From Symbiodinium natans (Eukaryota > Sar > Dinophyceae > Suessiales > Symbiodiniaceae): 64,000 nt of DNA. The stretch lies in contig CAJNDS010002131.1 of NCBI GenBank assembly GCA_905221605.1, forward strand, positions 240,001 to 304,000, in the 5' to 3' direction. Within the stretch, counting starts at the first letter, position 1, and each line of letters starts with the position of its first letter. A program made the translations under genes and the position numbers. The notes beneath the pieces were generated by a model. It was given only the letters and a program-made list of their open reading frames with translations. It made no database searches and was not told where the DNA came from. Positions 50,569-60,867 of this stretch are shown piece after piece.

Positions 50569-53500
50569 CTCTCTGGTGAGGCCAGAGTTAAAGTTGGAAG
50601 CGTCTGCCTCCGACATGCGCTGCAGAACGACGAGGAGCACTTCGAAAGCGCTTTCTTGGGTCCTGGGCTAAGGATGGCTCTGGAACCCTAAACCCTAAAA
50701 GCCCTAAACCCTAAACCCTAGGCAGCGGCACCCTAAACCCCGAACCCCCTAAACCCTTACCTACTCGTCCAGTTTTGAGGGCTTTGGGTTTTGGCTCCCC
50801 TTCTTGAAGACCAGGGCCTTACTTACAACCAACTAGCGCGCCACGTGGACCTTCGAGGAGGACACCCTCCTACACTCCCTCAAGGTTCCCCTCAAGGTTC
50901 CCCTCAAGGTTCCCCTCAAGGTTCCCCTCAAAAACTTAATCCCTTTCAGGGTACTTTGAAACTTCCTGCGAGTGGCAACTCAGGGGAGCGCGACACGGGG
51001 GATCGCGTTTGGATCTTTGGGGCTATAACCTACTGGTTCTTAGCTAGTAGGGAATGAGGGAACTGGACACCTCACATCGCCTATATACATATATACAATG
51101 TATATATACATATATATATCTCTCTCTACTGGTTCTTAGTAGGGTGTATATATATATATATCCCTACTAAGAACCAGTAAGAGGAACTATGCGGGTTATA
51201 CTGCACCTCTGACTCGACTGGCCAACTCGATGGTCAAAACTCACACGTATCAAAACCATGGTAAAAAAAAAAACTATTGCATTTTTTTGTATGGGAACTT
51301 CATCCCAAAACTTGAGCCCTAAACCCTAAACCCCAAACCCTAAACCCTGCACCGACAACCCTAAGCCCTACACCGACAACCCTAAACCCTGAACCCTGAA
51401 CCCTTAACCATAAAACCTAAACCCTAAACCCTAAACTCCCTAAACCCTAACCCCAAACCCTTCAGTGGAGAGGCTTCACACCCAGATGGCGGAGCGTGGC
51501 AGGCGCCAGCCCGACGAATTCAGAATGGAGGTAGCCTCGGTGGCAGAGCTACGTAGGGTTTAGGGTTTAGGGTTTAGGGTTTAGGGTTTAGGGTTTAGGG
51601 TTTAGGGTTTAGGGTTTAGGGTTTAGGGTTTAGGGTTTAGGGTTTAGGGTTTAGGGTTTAGGGGTCGTAGGGTTTAGGGCGATAGGGGTTGCAGGGTTTA
51701 GGCTTTTTGTGGTTCAGGGTGCTTGGGTTGAGGGCTTCGGGTTCCGGGGCAAGGGTTTTTTAGGATGATGATGATTATTCTCATTATTAGTATTAGTATC
51801 CTTACTATTATTGTTATTACATTTATGAATATTATATTCAATACTAGTAACTGTTTTTTGGGGTTCCGGGTGTCATAACACTGGAGGCTTCAGGCCTGGA
51901 GCTTGGGATGTTCCCCGTTTTTCCCTAACAGTCCTTGATCGGGATTGCTATAATCCCTTCTAAGGACTGTTCTAGACCCAAAAAAGAGCCCAATACCCCT
52001 TAATTCAGCAATATGCCTTAAATTATATTAAGGGCCCCTATATAATTTAGGGTATATTCCTTAATTGAGGGGTATTGGGCTCTCTGGGGACCTGGGAGTA
52101 ACCTAGGAATAAAAAGGGTGCCCTTTTTGCTTATAAGGGGATTATAAAGGAACCCCAACCCTCAAAAATGGAAAGAGGGGCCGACTCCCGGTCCAAGTGT
52201 TAGTAGAAGGGGGAGATCATCCCAGCTCAGAGCCGTGAACCCTAGGCCCTAGGTCCCCCAAAAACTGGCACCCGCGTGACGGAGGCCCTCGTGGAACTCA
52301 GCGAGCAGTTCGGGCGTGACCACGCTCTTCATGTCCACCTCCTCGGGGGCACACGTCAACTCACGGAAAACTTTAATAAAGTTGGAGCATCCTTATCCGC
52401 ATACCCCAAACGGTCTACTACAGGGAATCCCAGCTCAATCCTTAAACCATGTCCCAACTTTCAGGAGTTTAGTGTCGGCTTTTAGCCGAGGAGCTGACCA
52501 CTACCGGGTAGGACGGACCTTTCGCAGCCCTAAGCCCTTCGACGGCCCCCTCTCGCTCTCACGTACTCGGTCCAGCTGTCGGGCGCGTCATAAGCCTAAA
52601 CCCCAATACCCCCTAAAGACCCCAAGCTTAGAGGACCAGGCCAGAGATCCCCATAGGCCCACTTAAGGAACCTCAAATGTCTGAAGCAAAACCTACTGGT
52701 TCTGAGTAGGGGGCGAAGGACTTCGGCACCTTATGTCCTCCCTTTGTAGACGCTGTAAGGGGTTTTAGGGCTCAGCGTTTATGTTCATGGTGCAATCTTC
52801 TGAGGCCGGAGGCCTGAGAGGTTTGAGATCCTGGAACCTTGCAAAGTTACCCCTACCCCGCCAAAATACCCTAAACCCTAAACCCTAAACCGTAAACCCC
52901 AAACCAACCGGTGTCCCGCGGCGGCCGATGCATCAGGGTCAGAAGCGCATGTTGCTCCCTGCCCGCCCCCTTCCCCCTACCCGCCTCCCCCCCGTGCCCC
53001 CGCGGCCGGATATTCTTAGGGGTTCAGGGCACTGGGCAACACACAAACAAACACAAACAAGCCCCAAACAAACACAAAAAAAACACACGAACAACCAACA
53101 CAATAAAAACACAAAACAAACAAACGAACGAACGGACACACACACACACACACAGAGACGAACGCACACAAGCGCACTCACACCCACATCCACAGGAACC
53201 AAGTCCGAAGAGCCTTTTGGAGATTTAGGAGAGTATCTGGGGATGTTCCCCCTTGTATGGGCCTAAGACGAGATTATGAAAGGAGGGGGGTACTATAATC
53301 CCTATTAAGGACTGCTAGTACAAGGAGGGAGCCCCAGGGATTTAGGAGTCCAGGGTTTAGGGTTTAGGACAGCTAGGTTTGGGGGAACCCAAAACACCAA
53401 ACCCCAAACACCAATTCCCAAACCCCGAACCCTAAACCCGAAACCCTAAACCCTTTTTCCCAAAACCCTTTTTCCCAAACCCTAAACCCCAAGCCCCAAA

Positions 53501-55700
53501 CCCTAAACCCCAAACCCTAAATCCCAAACCCCAAACCCAAACCCTAAACTCCAAACCAGAAACCCTAAACCCCAAACCCTAAACCCCAAACCCTAAACCC
53601 TAAACCCCAAACCCTAAACCCTAAACCCCAAACCCTAAACCCTAAACCCTACAAAAAGGCCGTGCCAAGCAGCTGAGGGCGCCTGGAAGCTGCGCGGGGG
53701 CTCCAGCCACTGCCCGTCAGCGGCCCTGAGAGGTCAAAACCCCCAACTTTAGGGTTTAGGGTTTAGGGTTAGGGTTTAGGGTTTAGCGTTTAGGGTTTAG
53801 GGTTTGGGGTTTGGGGCTTGGGGTTTAGGGTTTAGGGTTTAGGGTTTAGGGTTTGGGGTTTGGGTTTAGGATAAGAGGTCAACCCCTCCCCCCCCCCCCC
53901 GCCCCAATCACAAAAAAACACACGGGATAAGACCGGATTAGAGTTTAGGGTATAGGGTTTAGGGTTTAAGGGTTGAGGGTTAAGGGTTTAGGGTTTTAGG
54001 GTTGTGCAAAAGGGTTTTAGGGTTTAAGGGTTTAAGGGTTTAAGGGTTTAGGGCTTCGGGTGTAGCCCGAAGCCCAAAGCCGACAGGCTCCATCGCAGCT
54101 GTGGGGCAGGACGCACTTCTCCGACTGCAGCTGCTGCCAGATGTGGTTTTCCGTGCCTGGCACCGAGGGAGCCGCCTTTTGAAAGTAAAAGGGTTTAGGG
54201 TTTAGGGTTCAGGGTTTAGGGTTTAGGGTTTAGGGTTTAGGGTTTAGGGTTTAGGGTTAGGGTGGCCGGTTCCCAGCTCAGCCGGGTGCAAGGGGTTGTG
54301 GGTTGACAAGGGGCCTAGGGGTCCCGATCACCCATCATACCCTAAACCCTAAACCCTAAACTCCTGAACCCTGAGTCGAAACTCTAAAGCCGGGTCCCCA
54401 TTTTGGAGTTTCGAGCTTAGGGCTGTAAGTTTGGGGTTTAGGGTTTGGGGCTTTGGGCAAGTTTAGGGTTTAGGGTTTAGGGCAAGTTTAGGGTTTAGTG
54501 TTTAGGGTTCCCCTGATTCCTCAAGAGACCTGAATTCGTGGAATCTGTGCACGACGCGCCGAGCCAAACCCACATGCCGCTTCTCCGGAAATCCCCTGGC
54601 TTTGGGCTTAGCATCTCAGGGGTCAACCTCCTGATTCTTCGTTGGGGGAATGAGGGAATTGGGCACATTGCATCCCCCCTTAGATAAGGCCCCTTAAGGA
54701 GTCATGCAGGGTACCGAACTCCCTTGTCAGTTCTGAGAGGGTTCATCAATGTAATGTTTTGGGGCCCGGTTCGGGGTTTGTGCTTTGGAGGTGCCGGGCG
54801 TTTTCTAGGTTTTAGGGTTTAGGGTTGTTGGGTTTAGGGTTGTTGGGTTTAGGGTTTAGGGTTTAGGGTTTAGGGTTTAGGGTTTAGGGTTTAGGGTTTA
54901 GGGTTTAGGGTTTAGGGTTTAGGGTTTAGGGTTTAGGGCGCTTCCCCGGCTTCCAACGGCCGCCTCCGAAGAAGTCGCTGCTCAAGCTGCTCCCGCCGCC
55001 CAGATCCTCGGGCGGCTCGAGACCCCGACAAATCCTCAAACGACCCTAAAAAAAGCCTAAAGCCCCAAACCCTAAACCCTACAGGTTTAGGGTTTAGGGT
55101 TTAGGGTTTAGGGTTTAGGGTCTAGGGTCTAGGGTCTAGGGTGAAAGCCCTTTTTTTCCAACCCCGAATCCCTGAACCGGGCCCCAAAGCTTTGAGGCAG
55201 AGGGTCGAGGAGTCGGCTGGGGGCTTGAGATCTATCTTGTGAGGGTTTATAGGTCCCAGATTGGGATGTTCCCCCTTATGCTAACAGTCCTTAATAGCGA
55301 TGATAGTACCCCCTATTACAATCCCCATTGAGGACGGTTAGTATAAGGGGCAACATCCCAAGTCCCAGAACCCAAAACCCTGCGTGCCCCGCGGCGCCCC
55401 CCAAAAAGACACCTCAGGACTTGAGCTTTCCCATATTGGGGCACCCCGAACACATCCCAACTATATCCCGGATTGCGGGAACCCCCCCAACTTTCGGAAG
55501 CCCCCACACATAGGTCTAAACCCTAAACCCTAAACCCTAAACCCTAAACCCTAAAACCCTAAACCCTAAACCCTAAACCCTAAAACCCTAAACCCTAAAC
55601 GTCTTGTTGGGTCGTGATCGAAGGTCGTGGGGCCCGACCACACGCACTCATCCTGCCCTTCCTTTTTTCGTCCGCGCGGCGGCTGAAGACCGTCCTCCAT
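50569..55700 (-). CDS. Gene K: 5' part of a multi-exon protein of unknown function
   Basis: Starts at ATG 55700-55698, preceded directly by an in-frame TAG. Minus exons 55700-55601, 55015-54942, 54175-54081, 53725-53653, 52359-52276, 51548-51482 and 50654-50569 join in frame (579 nt, 193 codons). Donors: GTTTAGGG, GC (AA|GCGCCC), GC (CG|GCTTTG), GTAGGG, GC (CAC|GCGGGT), GTGTGA, GTTTAGGG. The N-terminus is basic and hydrophilic (RGRKKEGQDECVWSG), then EQLEQRLLRRRPLEAGE, then APEEVDMKSVVTPELLAEFH and LESAFEVLLVVLQRMSEADA. No family recognised. The 3' end was not found. Alternative boundaries (exon 50662 with a GA donor at 51479) are also in frame. Confidence 0.6.
50879..50931. repeat. Tandem 12-bp repeat (CAAGGTTCCCCT), four copies
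   Basis: Gives (GSPQ)n in the plus frame 50791-51057. Lies in a gene K intron as modelled, so I do not call that frame a gene. Confidence 0.95.
51027..51185. mobile_element. Short inverted-repeat element, family G, with nested TA-rich hairpin
   Basis: TACTGGTTCTTAG..TAGGGAATGAGGG at the left, CCCTACTAAGAACCAGTAAG at the right, with an extra copy of CTACTGGTTCTTAGTAGGG in the middle, so an element may have inserted in another. Confidence 0.75.
51553..51662. repeat. Telomere-type array (TTTAGGG)
   Basis: Fifteen perfect units. It is the intron end next to gene K exon 51548-51482. Confidence 0.95.
51903..52089. mobile_element. Family B element end followed by a complete family A element
   Basis: 51903-51972 matches family B (CTTGGGATGTTCCCC...CTAACAGTCCTT...AAGGACTGTTCTAG). 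51977-52089 is family A (CCCAAAAAAGAGCCCAATA ... TATTGGGCTCTCTGGGG). The far end of family B may be at 52200-52225 (GTAGAAGGGGGAGATCATCC), so A and F elements appear to be nested in B. Confidence 0.7.
52085..52190. mobile_element. Short element, family F
   Basis: GGGAGTAACCTAGGAATAAA at the left, ATGGAAAGAGGGG at the right. Close to the copy at 62688-62790. Confidence 0.65.
52361..52475. mobile_element. Short inverted-repeat element, family J, abutting an exon
   Basis: AAAACTTTAATAAAGTTGGAGC at the left and CATGTCCCAACTTTTCAGGAG at the right. Begins two bases from the predicted acceptor of gene K exon 52359-52276. Confidence 0.72.
53041..53190. repeat. A/C-rich simple repeat (ACAAACAAAC, (CA)n)
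   Basis: Open frames across it (THKQTQTSPKQTQKK) are repeat artefacts. Confidence 0.85.
53237..53338. mobile_element. Short inverted-repeat element, family B
   Basis: Left CTGGGGATGTTCCCCCTTGT, right ACAAGGAGGGAGCCCCAGG. Confidence 0.75.
53425..53652. repeat. Telomere-type array (CCCTAAA, CCCCAAA)
   Basis: About 31 units with a duplicated CCCTTTTTCCCAAA interruption. It is the intron start (minus sense) next to gene K exon 53725-53653. Confidence 0.95.
54628..54742. mobile_element. Short inverted-repeat element, family G
   Basis: Left CCTGATTCTTCGTTGGGGGA, right CCGAACTCCCTTGTCAGTTC. Confidence 0.6.
54814..54938. repeat. Telomere-type array (TTTAGGG)
   Basis: About 16 units, ending at the gene K exon 55015-54942. 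Confidence 0.95.
55261..55362. mobile_element. Short inverted-repeat element, family B, full copy
   Basis: Left TTGGGATGTTCCCCCTTATG, right GTATAAGGGGCAACATCCCAA. In the first intron of gene K. Confidence 0.88.
55515..55600. repeat. Telomere-type tract (CCCTAAA) providing the gene K exon 1 donor
   Basis: Twelve units. On the minus strand the first bases form the donor GTTTAGGG after exon 55700-55601. Confidence 0.95.
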
Positions 55701-55949
55701 CTAGGCCCTAATCCCTAAAGACCCCTAAAAACCCTCAAAAAAACCCTAAAACCCCTATAAACCACAGAAATAACCTTATGAACCCCACAAAGAACCTATA
55801 GATCCCCTACTAAAAATACTCAAGCCTTTTTGCCCGAAACCCTACAGCCCTAGGCCTTCAGCACCCCGTGGCCCCTGAGGGCCCGGGTTCCGCGCTGGAG
55901 CAGGGCAGGCCCAGCAGTAGCCTTGGGGGGAGGTTACGGCGTCTAGGGT

Positions 55950-56130
55950 GCAGGGTTTAGGGGTTTAGGGGTTTAGGGGTTTAGGGGTTTAGGGGTTTAG
56001 GGGTTTAGGGGTTTAGGGTTTAGGGTTTAGGGTTTAGGGTTTAGGGTTTAGGGGTTTAGGGGTTAGGGTTTAGGGTTTAGGGTTTAGGGTTTAGGGTTTA
56101 GGGTTTAGGGTTTAGGGTTTAGGGTTTCAG
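55950..56130. repeat. Telomere-type array, TTTAGGGG block then TTTAGGG
   Basis: Eight TTTAGGGG units, then about 14 TTTAGGG, then TTTCAGGG units. Spacer between genes K and L. Confidence 0.95.
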
Positions 56131-56403
56131 GGTTTCAGGGTTTCAGGTTTTCAGGGTTTAGGGTTTCGGGTTAGGGTTTACAGGTCTAGGCTTCTGCTGT
56201 GGGACAGGGGGGTGCCTCGGACTTGGCCCCTGTAGCAAAAAGAAGGTCCCCCCCACCGAAAAGATGCTTTTGCATCTACCCCCAAAGCCTCAGCATTGCC
56301 ATGCAGGCCTCAGCATTGCCATGCAGACCGTCAAAGTCCGCCCTGAACCCTTAACCCTTCACCTGCAGATTTCGGGAAGTGACATCCCCCAGTAGGGTTT
56401 GAT

Positions 56404-56532
56404 TAGGGTTTAGGGTTTAGGGTTTAGGGTTTAGGCTTTAGGGTTTAGGGTTTAGGGTTTAGGGTTTAGGGTTTAGGGTTTAGGGTTTAGGGTTTAGGGT
56501 TTAGGGTTTAGGGTTTAGGGTTTAGGGTTTAG
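56404..56532. repeat. Telomere-type array (TTTAGGG)
   Basis: Eighteen units, 20 bp downstream of the gene L stop codon in minus sense, with the opposite orientation from the tracts that follow its internal exons. Confidence 0.95.
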
Positions 56533-56553
56533 ACCCCCAATCGCCCAAAATCC

Positions 56554-58276
56554 TCAACAACCGACCCAAGGAGCGTCCAAGGCCGTGAGGGCCTCCTTCA
56601 AGCCATCGATTTCCTGCTGGCGCTTGGCCTGCCTCGGGATTAGGGTCGAGGTTTAGGGTTTAGGGTTTTAGGGTTTAGGGTTTGGGGTTTAGGGTTTGGG
56701 GTTTAGGGCTGAAGGGGATTGGAAGGCTTTGGGGCTCTTGAAGCATTTGCCATTTGAGTGTCCGGTTCAGACACTAACATGATGCGTTCCGTTTTCAACA
56801 AAAGCCACCAAATCAAGCATAGGTTCTTCCAGAAAATGGTCCACTAGGTTACGGCATGGGCTTTGGGGTGTAGGGTGTAGGCTTTGGGGGGGAGGGACTC
56901 AGCACCTTCTGAACGTTTGGGGTTTTGGGATCCTTAAACCTGAATAAACCCTAAACCCTAAACCCTAAACCCTAGACCCTAAACCCTAAACCCTAAACCC
57001 TAAACCCTAAACAAAGCTAGGCCCGAGATGCTTCTCCGCGAAGGACTCCGGCGTGACCAGGCACTCAGCCTCCAAGCCTTTCGTGAAGTCGAGGATCGCG
57101 CTCATCTCCGTCCTGGGCGCAAGGGTTTAGGGTTTTGGGTTTAGGGTTTAGGGTTTAGGGTTTAGGGTTTAGGGTTTAGGCTTTGGGGTTTGGGGTTTAG
57201 GGTTTAGGGCTTCGGGCTTAGGGCTCAAATCTGAGGTCGCAACCATGGGCCCTTAGTATGGCCCCTTGCCCTTCCTTAAAGGGATCCGTAGTCAGGGGCT
57301 CTTGTTATACAGAGTGATTATAAGGGTTCTATAACAAGGGACCCACATTAAGTCAGAGTTTTTATAAGGGTTATACAACAAGGGACCCACATGAAGTCAT
57401 GGTGATTATAAGGGTTATATAACAAGGGACCCTAACTAAGTGCTCTTATTATGCATAGTGATTAGAAGGGTACTATAACAAGGGACCCAAAGTAAGTGCC
57501 CGAACCCTAGAGCAAGGCCTATACGGGGTTTCTGTAGGGTTTTCGTATAGGTCTTCAGGTTGTCGTCGCTTGCAGCATGGAAGACAGAAACGGAAGAACC
57601 AAGCAACTCTTCACTGGGAGGGTTGAGCGGGCTAATTTTCGAAGAGCTCCAGGAGGGGTGGTTTGGGGGTGTGGGAGATCGTCGGTCTTGGCCCTAACCT
57701 CCAAACCCTAAACCCCAAACCCTAAACCCAAAGCCCCAAACCCAACCCTTAGGGAGTTGAGCATGCAGGTGCAGGTTTGTTCCACAAGAGCCTTCCGCAA
57801 AACATTCGCGGTTCATGAGGGCCGTCTGGAATCCCATGGAAATATGGTGAGTTCTCGCAGTTATGGTCGGTTTAGGGTTTAGGGTTTAGGGTTTAGGGTT
57901 TAGGGTTTAGGGTTTAGGGCGTAGGGCGTAGGGTTTAGGGTTTAGGGTTTAGGGTTTAGGGTTTAGGGTTTAGGGTTTAGGGTTTAGGGTTTAGGGTTTA
58001 GGGTCCCGGGTCCCGTTTTTGGGTGCCCCGAAAACAGGGGCCACCCACCTTATAGTAGTAACCAAGAGGCCATATTTTGGAGAAGTGACCGTATGGGTTC
58101 TTCAAATACGAATTGGACAGTTTGGGGTCGCCGGTATACCTTAAAGAGGTTAGCAGACTAAGGGCGGGGTGCTGTTGTGCTTTCATTCTTGCAACTGTAA
58201 CCCCAAACCCCAAACCCCAAATCCCAAACCCCAAACCTCAAACCCTAAACCCCAAACCCCAAACCTTAAACCCTAA

Positions 58277-58307
<31 letters not shown>

Positions 58308-60818
58308 AAAAAACTGACCTCGGTGAGAAGTAAAGTCCTCCAGCCGATGGCACGGCTCGATTTTGGACTCGGGTTTAAGGGCTCCCGAAACCCTAAACCC
58401 TACACCCTAAACCCTAAACCCTAAGCCCTAAACCCTAAACCCTAAACCCACCACCAACCCTAAACTTAACTCAACACGTGCCCAGCGTCTGCATGCTCTC
58501 TTGATCAGCATTCAGGTCGTTGAGCTCGCCGTCCAGGCGCTGTGCCTCGGCTGTCTTGTACTCAATGTCCTTCTCCTTCTGCGTCTTCTCAAGCTTCATG
58601 TCCTGAACTCGGCTGAAAATCTTACACCTGGTAGCCCAGCAACCATATTATAATAAGGGCACCCTTTTTGGGTTAGTTACTGTATAAGGGAACCTTGAAC
58701 CAAACAAAGGGAAAAGAGTACCACTGGGTTACCAAGTACATGGGGAGCCCAAAACCTCGTCGTCGCAGGTGCATGCTACTGGTATACCTCCAAGCACTGA
58801 CAAACACCGTAAACCCTAAACCCTAAACCCTAAACCCTAACCCTAAACCCTAAACCCTAAACCCTAAACCCTGAACCCTGAACCCTGAACCCCAACCTAG
58901 TTGCTGAGTTCATAAGCCCCCAAAAAGTGTACACTTTTCAGTTCTACAGGGGATTGTAGTATCCCAGAAAGTGTAGAGTGTACTCATTCAGCTACTAAGC
59001 CAACCCTAAATCCTGCGTGGTCGCAAGATGGGGAGGGGCCCGTATCAAAGAGCTCATTCGGAAGGTTGGGGCCTTTTGGGCTTGGGGTTTAAGGTGTGGG
59101 GCTTGGGGTTGAAACGTTTAGGGTTTAGGGTAACTCAACCCTAAACCCCCAACCCCCCAACCCTCTCAAGCCTAGAAACCCTATAAACCCTCTAAACCCT
59201 CAAACCCCGGGTGCGCGCTTGCGGGGAGCCCAAGCCTAAACCCTAACCCTAAACCTAAAAGCCCCTGAGCCCTCGTAGGCCGACATGGCCCTGAGCTTCT
59301 CCGGGGCCCCAGCTCCTCAGAACCCCTAAACCCTAGCCCTAAACCCTAAACCCCAAACCCTAAACCCTAAACCCTGAGAGGTCCTGGGCGTCCCGCTCGA
59401 AGCCGGCCTGGGCAGTCTTCTCCGCTGCGCGCATCTGGGAGAGGCTCATGGCCATGTCGGCCTCCGAGGGCTCAGGGGGGTTTAGGGTTTAGGGTTTAGG
59501 GTTTAGGGTTTAGGGTTTAGGGTTTTAGGGTTTAGGGTTTAGGGTTTAGGGGCTTGTTAGGGGCTTTCTAGGGGCTGCTTGAGGAGGCCTGAGGGCTTTT
59601 CGGGCGTTTCGGATTTTCAGGCTTTGTGGCCGTTGTGAGGGTCTTGCCCAAAGAGCCCAATACCGCTTAATTAAGGAATATGCCTTAAATCTTATGAAGG
59701 ATCCTCGTATAATTCAGGTAGATTCCTGAAGTAAGGGGTATTGGTACGCCTGGGTAGCGTCTTCTAGTGTTTTAGGGGGCTTGTTGGGGGCTGTCAAGGG
59801 GGCTTGTTAGGGGCGTTTTCAGGGGCCCTAAACCCTAAACCCTAAACCCTGAACCCTAAACCCTACGCGCCTCCCAGACCCTTGCGTGAACTCTGTATTT
59901 TGATCCGTTTTGGCAAAATCCCTTTTGGCACCAGTCGAAAAAATGTTCTACAGCTGGCTTCTGAAAAGCCGTTCTCGCCTGTCTTGGTCCATCTTTGGAG
60001 TCCCCTAAACCCTAAACCCTAAACCCTAAACCCTAAACCCTGAACCCTGAACCCTGAACTCTAAACCCTAACCCTAGACCCTAAACCTAAACCCTAAACC
60101 CTAAACCCTAAACCCTAAACCCTAAACCTAAACCCTAAACCTAAACCCTAAACCCTAAACCCTAAACGGCCTCAACGTCCTCGAGGCGGCCCATGACGCC
60201 GCCGGCCGCGCCTTTGCGCTCGCCGCTGGTCACCTTGATGCCGGAGCTCCTGGTGGCAAATGGGGTTTAGGGTTTAGGGTTCAGGGTTTAGGGTTTAGGG
60301 TTTAGGGGTTTAGGGTTTAGGGTTTAGGGTTTAGGGTTTAAGGTTTAGGGTTTAGGGTTTAGGGTTTAGGGTTTAGGGTTTAGGGGTTAGGGGTTTAGGG
60401 GTTTAGGGTTTGGGGTTTAGGGGAACCCCTTGAAAACGAAAATTCTGCATGGCCCCTTCGAAGCAGAACCGACTGAAATCTAAACGACGGTCTCGTCGCC
60501 AGAGAGCCCCGGCGAATGCTAAATTCGTCCCCGCTCGTACTCCACGAGAATACTTGGAGGTTCATGTGTACTTATAAGTAGGGTTTTAATATTAAGTACG
60601 GTAGCTATGGTTATAGCCCTACTTGGGGTACTTACCATCCTACCTATGGGTACCCGTGAACCTCCAAGTAGGGGCTCTACGAGTATTCTGGGAGGATGAA
60701 GAATCCACACCCCAAAATTCCCAAGACACTTTTGTTACATCCAGGAAGGGGTTCGCCCCTCCACCCGAAGCCCGTTAACAACCCTGAGGCTTCCAATTCC
60801 TACTTGACCCGAAAGCAC

Positions 60819-60867
<49 letters not shown>

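Noticed and set aside
50791-51057. 88-codon plus frame with GSPQ repeats
   Set aside because: The repeat is the 12-bp tandem CAAGGTTCCCCT, and the 3' part overlaps a family G element.
58113-58424. Frame with NPKPQTLNPKPQ repeats
   Set aside because: Telomere-type CCCCAAA repeat translation followed by poly-C and poly-A.
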